A stretch of 64,000 nt of DNA, taken from the NCBI GenBank assembly GCA_036494575.1, contig DASXOE010000018.1, forward strand, positions 44,365 to 108,364. The letters run 5' to 3'. The notes beneath the pieces are model-generated. The model searched no databases. It was not told the origin of the DNA and was given only the letters and a program-made list of their open reading frames with translations. Positions 1 to 9,437 of this stretch are shown one piece after another. Origin of the DNA: DASZFV01 sp036494575. Its GTDB lineage: Bacteria > Myxococcota_A > Polyangia > Fen-1088. Each line of letters opens with the position of its first letter. Position 1 is the stretch's first letter. Both the position numbers and the translations under genes were made by a program.

Positions 1-600
1 GCCCACGAGGCGCACGCGCGCGTTCGAGGGATCCGACGAGAGGATCGCGATCTGGCCGATGCCCAGCAGTCGCTCGACGAAGGTCTGTCGGAATGTGATG
101 TCGTCGATCGTGCGCACGTCGATCTCGGCGAGCGACTTCGACAAGACGCCGCTCTCGACCATGATGCGCTGGTTCGAGACGCCGTAGCGGTGGCTGCGCA
201 GGACGAGCGTGCGCCACCCGAGCCGCACGAGCCGCGCGCCCACGGCGACCGCGACGGCCAGCATGATCGCCGTGCGCGCGCCGCCCTCGTGCTCGGCGAC
301 GAGGTCGGCGGCGTCGCGTGACGTGTGCCTCACGAGATCGCGCACGGGCGTGTACGCCAGGTACACGACGAGGGGCACGATGAGCGCGAACAGCGCCGTG
401 GCGACGATGGAGACCGCCATGGCCTTGAGCGAGGGCGATCCCTCCCACAGGATCTCTTCGTTGGCGGGCGCCGCCGCGCGGCCGCCCTGAAAGACGTTGC
501 CCGCGCTCGTCGCGCCGCCGAACGGGAAGCCGCACTGCGGGCAGCTCGCCGCCGCGCGCGACACCTGGGCCTTGCACTCGGGACACGGGACGAGCGCCAT
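1..600 (-). CDS. zinc-ribbon, bPH2-domain membrane protein (partial)
   Basis: The reading frame is open from an ATG at 600 to the window edge, 200 codons without a stop; its C-terminus lies outside. Residues 1-25 form a zinc ribbon with CPEC at 6-9 and CPQC at 20-23. After a G/A-rich linker there are two hydrophobic stretches, about residues 50-72 and 95-115. The visible end is a bacterial PH (bPH2, DUF304) domain, recognisable from YGVSNQRIMVESGVLS, EIDVRTIDDI and a terminal ILSSDPSNARV. Such proteins are membrane-anchored and their precise function is generally unknown. The kinase gene ends about 60 bases upstream on the same strand. Family assignment is good; function is not inferred. Confidence 0.8.
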   Translation of the reverse strand, partial: MALVPCPECKAQVSRAAASCPQCGFPFGGATSAGNVFQGGRAAAPANEEILWEGSPSLKAMAVSIVATALFALIVPLVVYLAYTPVRDLVRHTSRDAADLVAEHEGGARTAIMLAVAVAVGARLVRLGWRTLVLRSHRYGVSNQRIMVESGVLSKSLAEIDVRTIDDITFRQTFVERLLGIGQIAILSSDPSNARVRLVG

Positions 601-663
601 TGCCGCGAGCGTACCACCGCCGCGCGGGAGCGGCCGCCCCGAAAGGCGCCCGCCGTCGCCCGG

Positions 664-2100
664 CTAGCGGGCGCGCTGCTCGGCCGCGGCTTTTTTGAAG
701 TCGATGAACGTGACGCCGTCGACGGCGGCAGCGGCGGGCTTGTGGCGGGCGGCGGGCGGACCGGCGCTGTTTGCGACGGCGTTGCGCGGCCGCGGCGACC
801 GCGGTGGCTCCGCGGCTTGCGCCAGCGGCGTCAGCACGAAGGGTACGCGTTCTTGCGCGCGCGGCTTCATCTCGAGGACGCGCGTGAGCGGCTCGAAGCC
901 GGGGCTGCGGATGGTCACGTCGTAGCGGCCGGGCGAAGCCTCGAGGAGCATGGGGGACCGATCCGCCATCTTCTGGCCGTCGATGTAGATCTCGGCCTCG
1001 GGCGGCTCCGTGACGATCTCCATGCGTCCCGGGGCGTGCAGCAGCGCGTGGCGCGCGAACGCGAAGCCCGCCCCGCCCACGACGAGCGTCGCGCCAATGA
1101 TGAGGGGCAAGCGTGCCCGCCAGCGCGAACCATCGAGCGGCAGCACGGCGCGCGCGCGCGCCGCGGCCAGAGTCCCCCCTTCGATGCGTGGGGGCGGGGG
1201 CGCCGTCTCTTCGGGCTCGGGCGCGAGCTCGATCTCGGCGAGCACCCGCTGCACCTCGGCGAGGTCCTGCCACCGGTCGGCGCGCTTCTTCTCGAGCGCG
1301 CGCATGACGACCTCCTGGGCGCGGGCGGGGATGGCGAGGTCGGGGCGGCGCTGGCGCGGCGGCTGCACCGGTTCGCGCAGGTGCATGAGCAGCACGCGCG
1401 CCACGTCCTCGCCCCGGAAGGGGACGTCGCCCGTGAGGACCTGATACATGAGGCACCCGAAGGCGTACACGTCGTCGCGCGCGTCGGGCGGCTGGCCTTG
1501 TGCCTGCTCGGGCGGCATGAACTCGGGCGTGCCGCACACGCCCTCGGCGCCGCCGATGTCGCCGCGCGCGTTCGCGATGCCGAAGTCGACCACCTTGACG
1601 TACTCGACGGCGCCGGCCGGCTCTTCCTTCTCGGCTCGGCGGCCCACGAGGACGTTCTCGGGCTTGACGTCGCGGTGGACGACGCCGATGGCGTGCGCCG
1701 CGGCGAGCGCGCCCGCGATCTGCCCGAGCACCGGCTTGGCGCGCTCCCAGGGCATCGGACCCTCTTTGTCGAGGACGTCGTAGAGGGTCGCTCCCTTGAC
1801 GTACTCCATGGCGAGGAACACGAAGCCTTCGGGCGAGCGGCCACTGTAGAAGATGTCGATGACGTTGTCGTGGCGGATCTCGGCGGCGATGCGCGCCTCG
1901 CGCAGGAAGCTCTCGACGACCTGCGGCTCGCTCGCGAGCTCGGGCAAAAGCACCTTGAGCACGATCGTCGCGCCCACGCCCGTATGCTCGGCGAGGTAGA
2001 CGCCCGCCATCGCGCCCTCTCCCAGCTTCGCGAGGATGCGGTAGCGCCCCGAGAGCACCTGCCCCACGAGCGGGTCCTGCGCCACACCGGAGAGGACCAT
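664..2100 (-). CDS. PEGA-tailed membrane Ser/Thr protein kinase
   Basis: A Hanks-type kinase that phosphorylates Ser/Thr of unknown targets. All core elements are present with M1 at 2100: glycine loop GEGAMAGV (27-34), ATP lysine K49, catalytic HRDVKPEN (142-149), DFG (172-174) and a GTPEF-PPEQ activation segment. A proline-rich linker leads to one membrane helix (about 331-349), followed by an extracytoplasmic PEGA domain (about 359-425) and an Ala/Pro-rich tail ending in a short amphipathic stretch. An ATG at 2106 would add two residues; neither start has a clear Shine-Dalgarno. A longer in-frame extension up to 2742 runs through the divergent intergenic region and over the SDR start, so it is rejected. 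A double-hairpin repeat lies about 80-130 bases upstream. Confidence 0.93.
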   Translation of the reverse strand: MVLSGVAQDPLVGQVLSGRYRILAKLGEGAMAGVYLAEHTGVGATIVLKVLLPELASEPQVVESFLREARIAAEIRHDNVIDIFYSGRSPEGFVFLAMEYVKGATLYDVLDKEGPMPWERAKPVLGQIAGALAAAHAIGVVHRDVKPENVLVGRRAEKEEPAGAVEYVKVVDFGIANARGDIGGAEGVCGTPEFMPPEQAQGQPPDARDDVYAFGCLMYQVLTGDVPFRGEDVARVLLMHLREPVQPPRQRRPDLAIPARAQEVVMRALEKKRADRWQDLAEVQRVLAEIELAPEPEETAPPPPRIEGGTLAAARARAVLPLDGSRWRARLPLIIGATLVVGGAGFAFARHALLHAPGRMEIVTEPPEAEIYIDGQKMADRSPMLLEASPGRYDVTIRSPGFEPLTRVLEMKPRAQERVPFVLTPLAQAAEPPRSPRPRNAVANSAGPPAARHKPAAAAVDGVTFIDFKKAAAEQRAR

Positions 2101-2181
2101 GCGCATCGTCAGCGTAACACGCCCGCTGACGTTTCTTCTTCGCGCGGCGCCCGCGTCAGGTTCGTGGCGCGGACCGAGCGC

Positions 2182-2233
2182 GGTCGAGCTTAGCTCGACC
2201 AAGCGAGCGCCGGGGGTGCGGGACCCTCTCAGG
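2182..2233 (+). repeat. double-hairpin intergenic repeat, copy A
   Basis: First hairpin: GGTCGAGC (2182-2189), loop TTA, GCTCGACC (2193-2200). Then the conserved block AAGCGAGCGCCGG and a second stem, GGGGGT paired with ACCCTC (one G-T wobble) around a GCGGG loop, ending CTCAGG. The segment 2201-2233 is almost identical to 41309-41341 and related to 32075-32109. There is no T-tract, so it is not a standard terminator. It sits between the kinase start and a short lipoprotein-like ORF. Confidence 0.75.
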
Positions 2234-2339
2234 CGCCGCGCGAACCGTCCGCGATCTGTCCCCGACACGCCCCGAGGAGCGCGCAGGCGGATACGAGAGA
2301 TGTCGCAGCGGCTTTTCGCAAACCGGTTCGGCCTCGCAT
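2229..2339 (-). CDS. small lipoprotein-like ORF (36 aa), possibly a truncated gene
   Basis: A short ORF with a strong Shine-Dalgarno: GGGAGG lies four bases before the ATG at 2339. The product has a charged start (MRGRTGLRK), a hydrophobic core and the lipobox LLGAC, then only about 12 residues before the stop. This is what the 5' end of a lipoprotein gene looks like. The TGA stop falls in the CTCAGG end of the adjacent double-hairpin repeat, so the gene may be a lipoprotein cut short where the repeat inserted, or a genuine tiny lipoprotein. The start signals support translation; function is unknown. Confidence 0.45.
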   Translation of the reverse strand: MRGRTGLRKAAATSLVSACALLGACRGQIADGSRGA

Positions 2340-2542
2340 CAGACCTCCCGTCTTTGGGGGCACGCCGGCCACCGTGGAGACATCGGCGCGTCGAAGGCTC
2401 GTCTTCGCCGTAAATGGTGCGCGCGGGGGCAGCAAACCTTTCCCGCGCACCTACACTTGGATTGTGACGCGCGAAACCACGGCCGACGGGCGGGCTGCCC
2501 GTGCGTGTTAGCGTCGCGCTCTCAAATCGGAGGTTGCGCAAC

Positions 2543-3232
2543 ATGACAACGGACTTCGCGGGCAGACACGTCGTCGTGACGGGCGGAACGGGCGCGCTCG
2601 GGCGCGGGCTCGTGCAGGCGTTCCTCGAGGCGGGCGCCGTATGCCACGTTCCCCACCGGGGCGCGGCCCCGGCCGAGCTGCCGACCTCGGACCGGCTGCG
2701 GCTCGCCGGCGGCGTCGAGCTCGCCGACGAGGCGCACGTCATGCGCTTTTACGCCGAATTGCCCGACCTGTGGGCCTCCGTGCACGCCGCCGGGGGCTTC
2801 GCCGCCGCGCCCGCGGCAGAGACGACGCTCGTCGCGTTGCGCGCGCAGCTCGATCAAAACCTCGTGAGCGCCTTCCTATGTAGCCGCGAGGCCGCGCGCC
2901 ACTTCGCTCAGCGCGGCGCGCCGGGAGGCCGCATCGTCAACGTCGCGTCGCGGGCCGCCGTCGAGCCGGCGGGTGGCTCGCTCGCGTACACGATCTCGAA
3001 GGCGGGCGTCGTCGCTCTCACGCGCGCGCTCGCCGACGAGCTGAAGAGCGCGCGGGTCCTCGTCAACGCCGTCGTGCCGTCGATCATCGACACGCCGGCC
3101 AACCGAAAGGCGATGCAGAGCCCGCCCGAGGTCGTCGCGCGCTGGAGCAAGCCCGCCGACGTCGCCGCGACGATCCTCTGGCTCGCGAGCCCGGAGAACC
3201 GGTTGACGACGGGCGCCCTCGTTCCGGTCTAG
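2543..3232 (+). CDS. short-chain dehydrogenase/reductase
   Basis: A 229-residue classical SDR, an NAD(P)-dependent oxidoreductase of unknown substrate. The Rossmann glycine motif is TGGTGALG (13-20). The catalytic set is S136, Y149 and K153 (YTISK), followed by VNAVVPSIIDTP, typical of the substrate-loop region. The ATG at 2543 is chosen because GGAGG lies nine bases upstream and the frame before it (from 2501) encodes no SDR-like sequence. The protein is somewhat shorter than the usual 250 residues but complete. It is transcribed divergently from the kinase and stands alone, so the context does not reveal its substrate. Confidence 0.9.
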   Translation: MTTDFAGRHVVVTGGTGALGRGLVQAFLEAGAVCHVPHRGAAPAELPTSDRLRLAGGVELADEAHVMRFYAELPDLWASVHAAGGFAAAPAAETTLVALRAQLDQNLVSAFLCSREAARHFAQRGAPGGRIVNVASRAAVEPAGGSLAYTISKAGVVALTRALADELKSARVLVNAVVPSIIDTPANRKAMQSPPEVVARWSKPADVAATILWLASPENRLTTGALVPV

Positions 3233-3319
3233 CCGCAATGCCGTTCGGGCCACGCGCCTTCAGGCGCTGCGACCTTTTGCCGCAGGCGGCGCGCGCGTAG
3301 GCCGGATACACTGCGCAGG

Positions 3320-3961
3320 ATGCGCCTCGCTCCGTGTGCGATCGTCGTCTTGGGTTCCTTTCTGTCCATGGTCGCGCGCGCACAGACGCCGCCGCCCGTC
3401 GCGCCGTACGCGCCGCCGGTCTCGGCGCCCGCGGCCACGCCCACCGCGTACCCACCGCCGCTTCCGCCACCCGCGTACGCGCGCCCGCAAGTCGCGGTCG
3501 AGGAGCCGCCAGCCACCCCGAAGATGCTGGGCATCGGGTACAAGATCGGCAACGGCCTCGGCCTGGTGGGCGCAGACATCGTCGTCGCCCCCATCGAGCA
3601 CCTGGCCTTCGATGTGCAGCTGAACTACTTCAGCGCCTCCGAGGCGAGCGGGACGGCCCACGGCTACGGCTTCGCGCCCGCCGCTCAGGGCCGCCTGTTC
3701 GGAGGCCAGCGCTCTACGCCGTACGTGGGCCTCGGCCTCGCGCACATCTCGCTCACCCTCGACAACGTGACCGCCACGGGCACGGCCGCGTTCGCCAACC
3801 TCGGGTACGAGTGGCGCTGGCCCTCGGGCCTCGGCATCCTGCTCGGCGGCGGGGTCTCCCACCTCGGCACGATCACCGCGACCGATCAGGTGACGACGAT
3901 CTCCCAGAAGGGCGGCTGGCTCCCCAACCTCGAGGTCGGGCTGCGCTACATGTTTCTCTGA
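3320..3961 (+). CDS. outer-membrane beta-barrel-like protein
   Basis: A 213-residue exported protein. A signal peptide (about residues 1-22, ending VARAQ) is followed by a 40-residue Pro/Ala-rich linker. The remainder alternates hydrophobic and Gly/aromatic residues (YKIGNGLGLVGADIV, YVGLGLAHISL, YEWRWPSGLG) and ends in GLRYMFL, with a hydrophobic terminal residue as in barrel proteins recognised by the BAM machinery. That is the pattern of a small eight-stranded-type barrel, inferred by inspection only. It is followed by 13-bp tandem repeats and the GT2 gene. No specific family is recognised. Confidence 0.75.
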   Translation: MRLAPCAIVVLGSFLSMVARAQTPPPVAPYAPPVSAPAATPTAYPPPLPPPAYARPQVAVEEPPATPKMLGIGYKIGNGLGLVGADIVVAPIEHLAFDVQLNYFSASEASGTAHGYGFAPAAQGRLFGGQRSTPYVGLGLAHISLTLDNVTATGTAAFANLGYEWRWPSGLGILLGGGVSHLGTITATDQVTTISQKGGWLPNLEVGLRYMFL

Positions 3962-3977
3962 GTGCCCGTGGCCCCAC

Positions 3978-4042
3978 GAAGCCGGACGACGACGCTCGAC
4001 GACGAAGCTGGACGACGAAGCTCGACGACGAAGCTCGACGAC
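3978..4042 (+). repeat. 13-bp tandem repeat
   Basis: Five consecutive 13-base units with consensus GAAGCTCGACGAC: 3978, 3991, 4004, 4017 and 4030, the last two identical and the first three with one or two changes. A degenerate sixth begins at 4043. The array starts 17 bases after the stop of the outer-membrane protein and ends about 100 bases before the GT2 start. It is non-coding in the chosen annotation. Confidence 0.85.
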
Positions 4043-4140
4043 GAGCCCCGACACAGTTGAAACCGACCGGAAACGCCGCTCGGACAACAAAAAACATACC
4101 CCGACAATTCGGCGACAATTGAAAGCGTACATTGTGCGCC

Positions 4141-5802
<1,662 letters not shown>

Positions 5803-5826
5803 GGCTGGCCGCGCTTCTAGAGCCTT

Positions 5827-6156
5827 CTAGAGCGCCTTCTTTATGAGGTCTTCGATCTTCGTCTTGGGGACGGCGCCGACGACTTGGCCCACGACCTTGC
5901 CCTCCTTGAAGAGGAGCAGGGTCGGGATGCTGCGGATGTCGTACTGGGACGAGAAGTTGGGGTTCGAGTCGATGTCGCACTTGCCGACCCGGATTTTGCC
6001 GTCGTAGTCCTTGGCGAGTGCCTCGACGTGGGGCGCGATCGCGCGGCAGGGCGCGCACCACACGGCCCAGAAGTCCACGAGCACGGGGAGCTTCGAGTCG
6101 AGGATCTCGGTCTTGAAGTTCGAATCGGTCACCTCGACGAGGGTTTCGCTGGCCAT
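5827..6156 (-). CDS. trxA: thioredoxin
   Basis: A 109-residue single-domain thioredoxin, a cytosolic thiol-disulfide reductant normally recycled by thioredoxin reductase. The active site is WCAPC (33-37), with Ala where most family members have Gly; the cis-proline loop SIPTLLLF and the FKEGK turn are intact. ATG 6156 gives the usual length and start (MASETLVEVT); a start at 6174 adds six residues. It converges with the GT2 gene, with about 25 bases between stops. No reductase gene is in the window. The family is certain; which thioredoxin paralogue it is cannot be told. Confidence 0.93.
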   Translation of the reverse strand: MASETLVEVTDSNFKTEILDSKLPVLVDFWAVWCAPCRAIAPHVEALAKDYDGKIRVGKCDIDSNPNFSSQYDIRSIPTLLLFKEGKVVGQVVGAVPKTKIEDLIKKAL

Positions 6157-6235
6157 GGCGCCATGGCTTAGCACGCCGTGCCGCGGAGTCCAAGGGCCGC
6201 CGGCCGTCCGCGGGCCCGCGTGGTAGATCTAGGAC

Positions 6236-7018
6236 GTGTCGACTCTGACGGCGCTCGAGCTCGGGGCCTACGCGCTGGCGTCGCTGCTCTATCTGGGCTT
6301 CCTCGTGGGGCTGCGCGACAAGGCGGGGCGCCTCGCGCTCATGGTAGCCGTCCTGCTGCACCTCGGCGACATCGGCGCCCGCTGCGTCCACGGCGTAAAT
6401 CCCATTTCGTCCACGCCCGAGGCGATGTCGTTCATCTCGTTCCTCCTCGCGGCCGGGTACCTCCTCGGCTCCCTTCGCTACGGCCTCGCGTCTGCCGGTG
6501 CGTTCGCGGCGCCCGCTGCGCTCGCGCTCCTGCTGCTCGCGCGCGTCGTGCCCGCCGAGGCAGGCGCACCCGCCATGGGTACGCTCGGCTACACGCACAT
6601 CCTGCTCGCGACCGTGGGCGTCGCCGTCTTCTTCATCGCCGCCGTGCTGGCCGTCGTCTACCTCTTTCAGGACCGCCAGCTCCGTCGCAAGGAGTTCGGC
6701 CGGGTCACCGATCGCGGCACGCCCCTCGACACGCTCGATCGCCTCGCGGCGCGCTGCGTGTCGCTGGGCTTCCCGATCTTCACCGTCGCGATCGTCACGG
6801 GCGCGATGTGGATCGCGCGCCTCGGCGTCTTGCACGGCGCAGCCGCGCTGCGTCCCGAATACCTGCTGGCGGTCGTGACCTGGATCGCGTTCGCCGTGCT
6901 GCTCGTGGCGCGCCTCGGCGGCGGGTGGCGCGGGCGGCGCGCGGCGTGGCTCACGCTGGGCGGCTTCGGGGGGACGGTGCTCGTGCTCGTCGTGTACTTC
7001 CTGAGGCACGCGGCGTAG
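6236..7018 (+). CDS. CcsA/HemX-like cytochrome c assembly family membrane protein
   Basis: A 260-residue polytopic inner-membrane protein with about eight helices, in the cytochrome-c-assembly (CcsA/HemX) family. Family-typical residues include a loop His followed by a helical core, TPEAMSFISFLLAAGYL, and LGYTHILLATVGVAVFF. Members either handle heme during cytochrome c maturation or, when next to hemA, modulate glutamyl-tRNA reductase abundance (HemX). Here the gene ends two bases before hemA, so the HemX role is the better inference. The start is a GTG at 6236 with a weak AGG upstream. It probably begins the hemX-hemA-hemC operon. Confidence 0.82.
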   Translation: MSTLTALELGAYALASLLYLGFLVGLRDKAGRLALMVAVLLHLGDIGARCVHGVNPISSTPEAMSFISFLLAAGYLLGSLRYGLASAGAFAAPAALALLLLARVVPAEAGAPAMGTLGYTHILLATVGVAVFFIAAVLAVVYLFQDRQLRRKEFGRVTDRGTPLDTLDRLAARCVSLGFPIFTVAIVTGAMWIARLGVLHGAAALRPEYLLAVVTWIAFAVLLVARLGGGWRGRRAAWLTLGGFGGTVLVLVVYFLRHAA

Positions 7019-7020
7019 GC

Positions 7021-8379
7021 ATGGCGGGGAAGGCGCCTCCCACGATCGACGTCGTCGTCCTCGGCGTCTCGCACCGCACGGCGCCCGTCGCGCTGCGCGA
7101 GCGGCTCAGCGTCGTGCCCGACCAGATCGACGCGACGTTGCGCGAGCTCAAGACGCTCCCGGGCGTGCGCGAGGTGGCGCTCCTCAGCACGTGCAACCGC
7201 GTCGAGATCTACGCCGTCGCGACCGACACCGACGCCGCGCTGCGCGCGCTCGGCGCCGACCTCGCGCGCCGCGCCAGCATGCTCGACGCCGAGATTGAGC
7301 CTCACCTCTACGCGCGCACCGAGCGCGACGCCGTGAAGCACCTGTTCCGGGTCGCCTCGAGCCTCGACTCGCTCGTCGTGGGCGAGCCCCAGATCCTGGG
7401 ACAGGTCAAGACGACGCGGGATCTGGCCGCCAAGGCCGAGACCGTGGGGCCCGTGCTCTCGACCTGCTTCGAGCGCGCCTTCCGCGTCGCGCGGCGCGTG
7501 CGCCGCGACACCGAGATCGCGCGCAACCCCGTGTCGGTGAGCTCCGTGGCGGTCGAGCTCGCGCACAATGTCTTCGGCGACTTCCACGGCAAGAGCGTGC
7601 TCGTCGTGGGCGCCGGGAAGATGTCCGATCTCGCGGCGCGCGCGCTGCGCTCGCGCGGCGCCGCGGTCACCGTGACGAACCGGACGCGCGCGCGGGCCGA
7701 GGAGCTGGCCTCCGCCGTGGGGGCCGACGTCGCCGACTTCGCCGATCTGGTGGGCGCGCTCGGGCGGGCCGACATCGTCATCGCCTCGACGGGCGCGCAG
7801 CGCCCCGTGCTGACGCGTGAGCTCCTCGCGCGCGTGCAGCGCGCGCGCCGCGGGCGCTTGCTGTTCCTCATCGACATCGCCGTTCCCCGCGACGTCGAGC
7901 CGTCGGTGACAGAGCTCGAGGGCGTCTATCTCGCCGACATCGACGATCTCCAGAAGGAGGCCGCCAAGCACCTCGCCGGACGCCAGAGCGAGGCGGTGCA
8001 GGCCGAGTCGATCGTCGAGGAGGAGGTCACGCGTTTTCTCCAGACCGTGGGCGGCCGCCAGCTCGCGCCGACCGTGACCGCGATGCGCACCCACTTCATC
8101 GGCCTCGCGCACGGCGAGGTCGAGAGGTTCCTCGCGGGCAAGGACCACCTCTCCGAAAAAGATCGCAGCGCCATCGTCGCCTTCGCCGACGCGCTCGCGA
8201 AGAAGCTCCTGCACCTGCCCCAGCTCGCCCTCAAGAAGGACGCGGGCGAGGCCGTCTCGCTCGTGGCGGCCGTGCGCGCGCTCTTCGATCTGCAGGGCGC
8301 CGACCCGCTGCCCGAGGGTGAGCAGGGCGAGGCCGTGGCCGAGGCGGCCGGCGTCGTCGGCCGCGAGGAGTCTTCGTGA
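7021..8379 (+). CDS. hemA: glutamyl-tRNA reductase
   Basis: A 452-residue enzyme reducing Glu-tRNA(Glu) to glutamate-1-semialdehyde, the first committed step of C5-pathway tetrapyrrole synthesis. The N-terminal catalytic domain has GVSHRTAPVALRERL and LLSTCNRVEIYA with nucleophile C58. The NADPH-binding domain shows VLVVGAGKMSDLAARALRSRG, and a helical dimerisation domain follows. It sits between the hemX-like gene (two-base gap) and hemC (four-base GTGA overlap), so the three are almost certainly co-transcribed and translationally coupled. hemF is encoded separately at 35.5 kb. No B12 or heme riboswitch is apparent upstream. Confidence 0.97.
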   Translation: MAGKAPPTIDVVVLGVSHRTAPVALRERLSVVPDQIDATLRELKTLPGVREVALLSTCNRVEIYAVATDTDAALRALGADLARRASMLDAEIEPHLYARTERDAVKHLFRVASSLDSLVVGEPQILGQVKTTRDLAAKAETVGPVLSTCFERAFRVARRVRRDTEIARNPVSVSSVAVELAHNVFGDFHGKSVLVVGAGKMSDLAARALRSRGAAVTVTNRTRARAEELASAVGADVADFADLVGALGRADIVIASTGAQRPVLTRELLARVQRARRGRLLFLIDIAVPRDVEPSVTELEGVYLADIDDLQKEAAKHLAGRQSEAVQAESIVEEEVTRFLQTVGGRQLAPTVTAMRTHFIGLAHGEVERFLAGKDHLSEKDRSAIVAFADALAKKLLHLPQLALKKDAGEAVSLVAAVRALFDLQGADPLPEGEQGEAVAEAAGVVGREESS

Positions 8380-9308
8380 GCCCCGGGCGCCTCGTCATCG
8401 GCACCCGCGGCAGCGCGCTCGCGCGCTGGCAGGCGGCGCACGTGGCGCGCGCGCTCGTGGCGGCGCACCCCGGCCTCGAGATCGAGGAGCGCATCCTCGT
8501 CACGGAGGGCGACCGCGTGCAGACGGGCGCCGTCATCGAGCTCGGCGGCAAGGGCGTGTGGGTCAAGGAGATCGAGGACGCGCTCCTCGCAGGCACGATC
8601 GATCTCGCCGTGCACAGCCTCAAGGACGTCCCGGCCGCGCTCGCGCCCGGCCTGGCGCTCGTGGCCATCCCCGAGCGCGCCGACCCGCGCGACGCGCTCG
8701 TGAGCCGCTCGGGCGCCGGCCTCGCGGCGCTGCCGCCCGGCAGCCGCGTGGGCACGTCGAGCCTGCGGCGGGTCTGTCAGGTGCGGGCAGCGCGCGCCGA
8801 TCTCCGCGTCGAGATCCTGCGGGGCAACGTCGACACGCGTCTGCGCAAGGTCGCCGAAGGCGTCGTCGATGCCGGCATCCTCGCGTGCGCCGGGCTCGAT
8901 CGCCTCGGAGTCGCCGACCGCATCACGGAGCGCCTCACGGTCGATCAGATGTTGCCTGCCATCGGCCAGGGCGCGCTGGCCCTCGAGGCGCGCGGCGACG
9001 ACGCGCGCGTCGTGGCGCTCGCGCGCGTCCTCGCCGATCCGACGGCCGAGGTCACGGTCGCCGCCGAGCGGGCCCTGCTGGCCGGCCTCGGTGTGGGTTG
9101 CCGCACGCCCGTGGCGGGGCACGCCGTCATGCGCGGCGGACGCGTCGTGTTGCGGGGCCTCGTGGGACGCCCCGACGCCTCCGAAATGATCCGCGAGGAG
9201 GCCTCGGGAGCGGCGGTCGAGGCGGCGGCGCTGGGGGCCGACGTGGCGCGCCGCCTCCTGTCGCGCGGGGCCGACCGGATCTTGCGAGAGCTAGAGTCGG
9301 TCGCGTAA
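8376..9308 (+). CDS. hemC: hydroxymethylbilane synthase (porphobilinogen deaminase)
   Basis: A 310-residue enzyme that polymerises four porphobilinogens into hydroxymethylbilane in heme biosynthesis. Signatures are IGTRGSALARWQA at the start, LGGKGVWVKEIEDALL, HSLKDVP and RGNVDTRLRK. C242 in GVGCRTPV is the attachment site for the dipyrromethane cofactor. The GTG start overlaps the hemA stop in a GTGA, which supports translational coupling. Length is normal. No hemD follows; the next gene is dprA behind a possible new promoter. Confidence 0.97.
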   Translation: MSPGRLVIGTRGSALARWQAAHVARALVAAHPGLEIEERILVTEGDRVQTGAVIELGGKGVWVKEIEDALLAGTIDLAVHSLKDVPAALAPGLALVAIPERADPRDALVSRSGAGLAALPPGSRVGTSSLRRVCQVRAARADLRVEILRGNVDTRLRKVAEGVVDAGILACAGLDRLGVADRITERLTVDQMLPAIGQGALALEARGDDARVVALARVLADPTAEVTVAAERALLAGLGVGCRTPVAGHAVMRGGRVVLRGLVGRPDASEMIREEASGAAVEAAALGADVARRLLSRGADRILRELESVA

Positions 9309-9342
9309 GTACCTGAAATGATAGGGGCCAAATGTTGGTTGC

Positions 9343-9371
9343 TTGACCGCGAGCGGCGGGAGCGCTATCTG
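9343..9371 (+). promoter_or_regulatory. possible sigma70-type promoter for dprA-topA
   Basis: TTGACC (9343-9348), a 17-base spacer and TATCTG (9366-9371). The -35 matches five of six consensus bases and the -10 only three, with ideal spacing. The surrounding 100 bases look non-coding, being less GC-rich than their neighbours. If used, transcription would begin near 9378 and favour the dprA start at 9438. Confidence 0.35.
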
Positions 9372-9437
9372 CAACGGCTCATTATGGTCGGTTTCGGGCC
9401 CCACAACCCGGCTGCAAATGCTCCGACAAGCCCCTCC

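Noticed and set aside
325..2193. Long plus-strand open frame over the bPH2 and kinase genes
   Set aside because: Arg/Ala/Gly-rich shadow frame without family sequence, opposite strand to two well-supported genes; GC-rich DNA gives many such frames.
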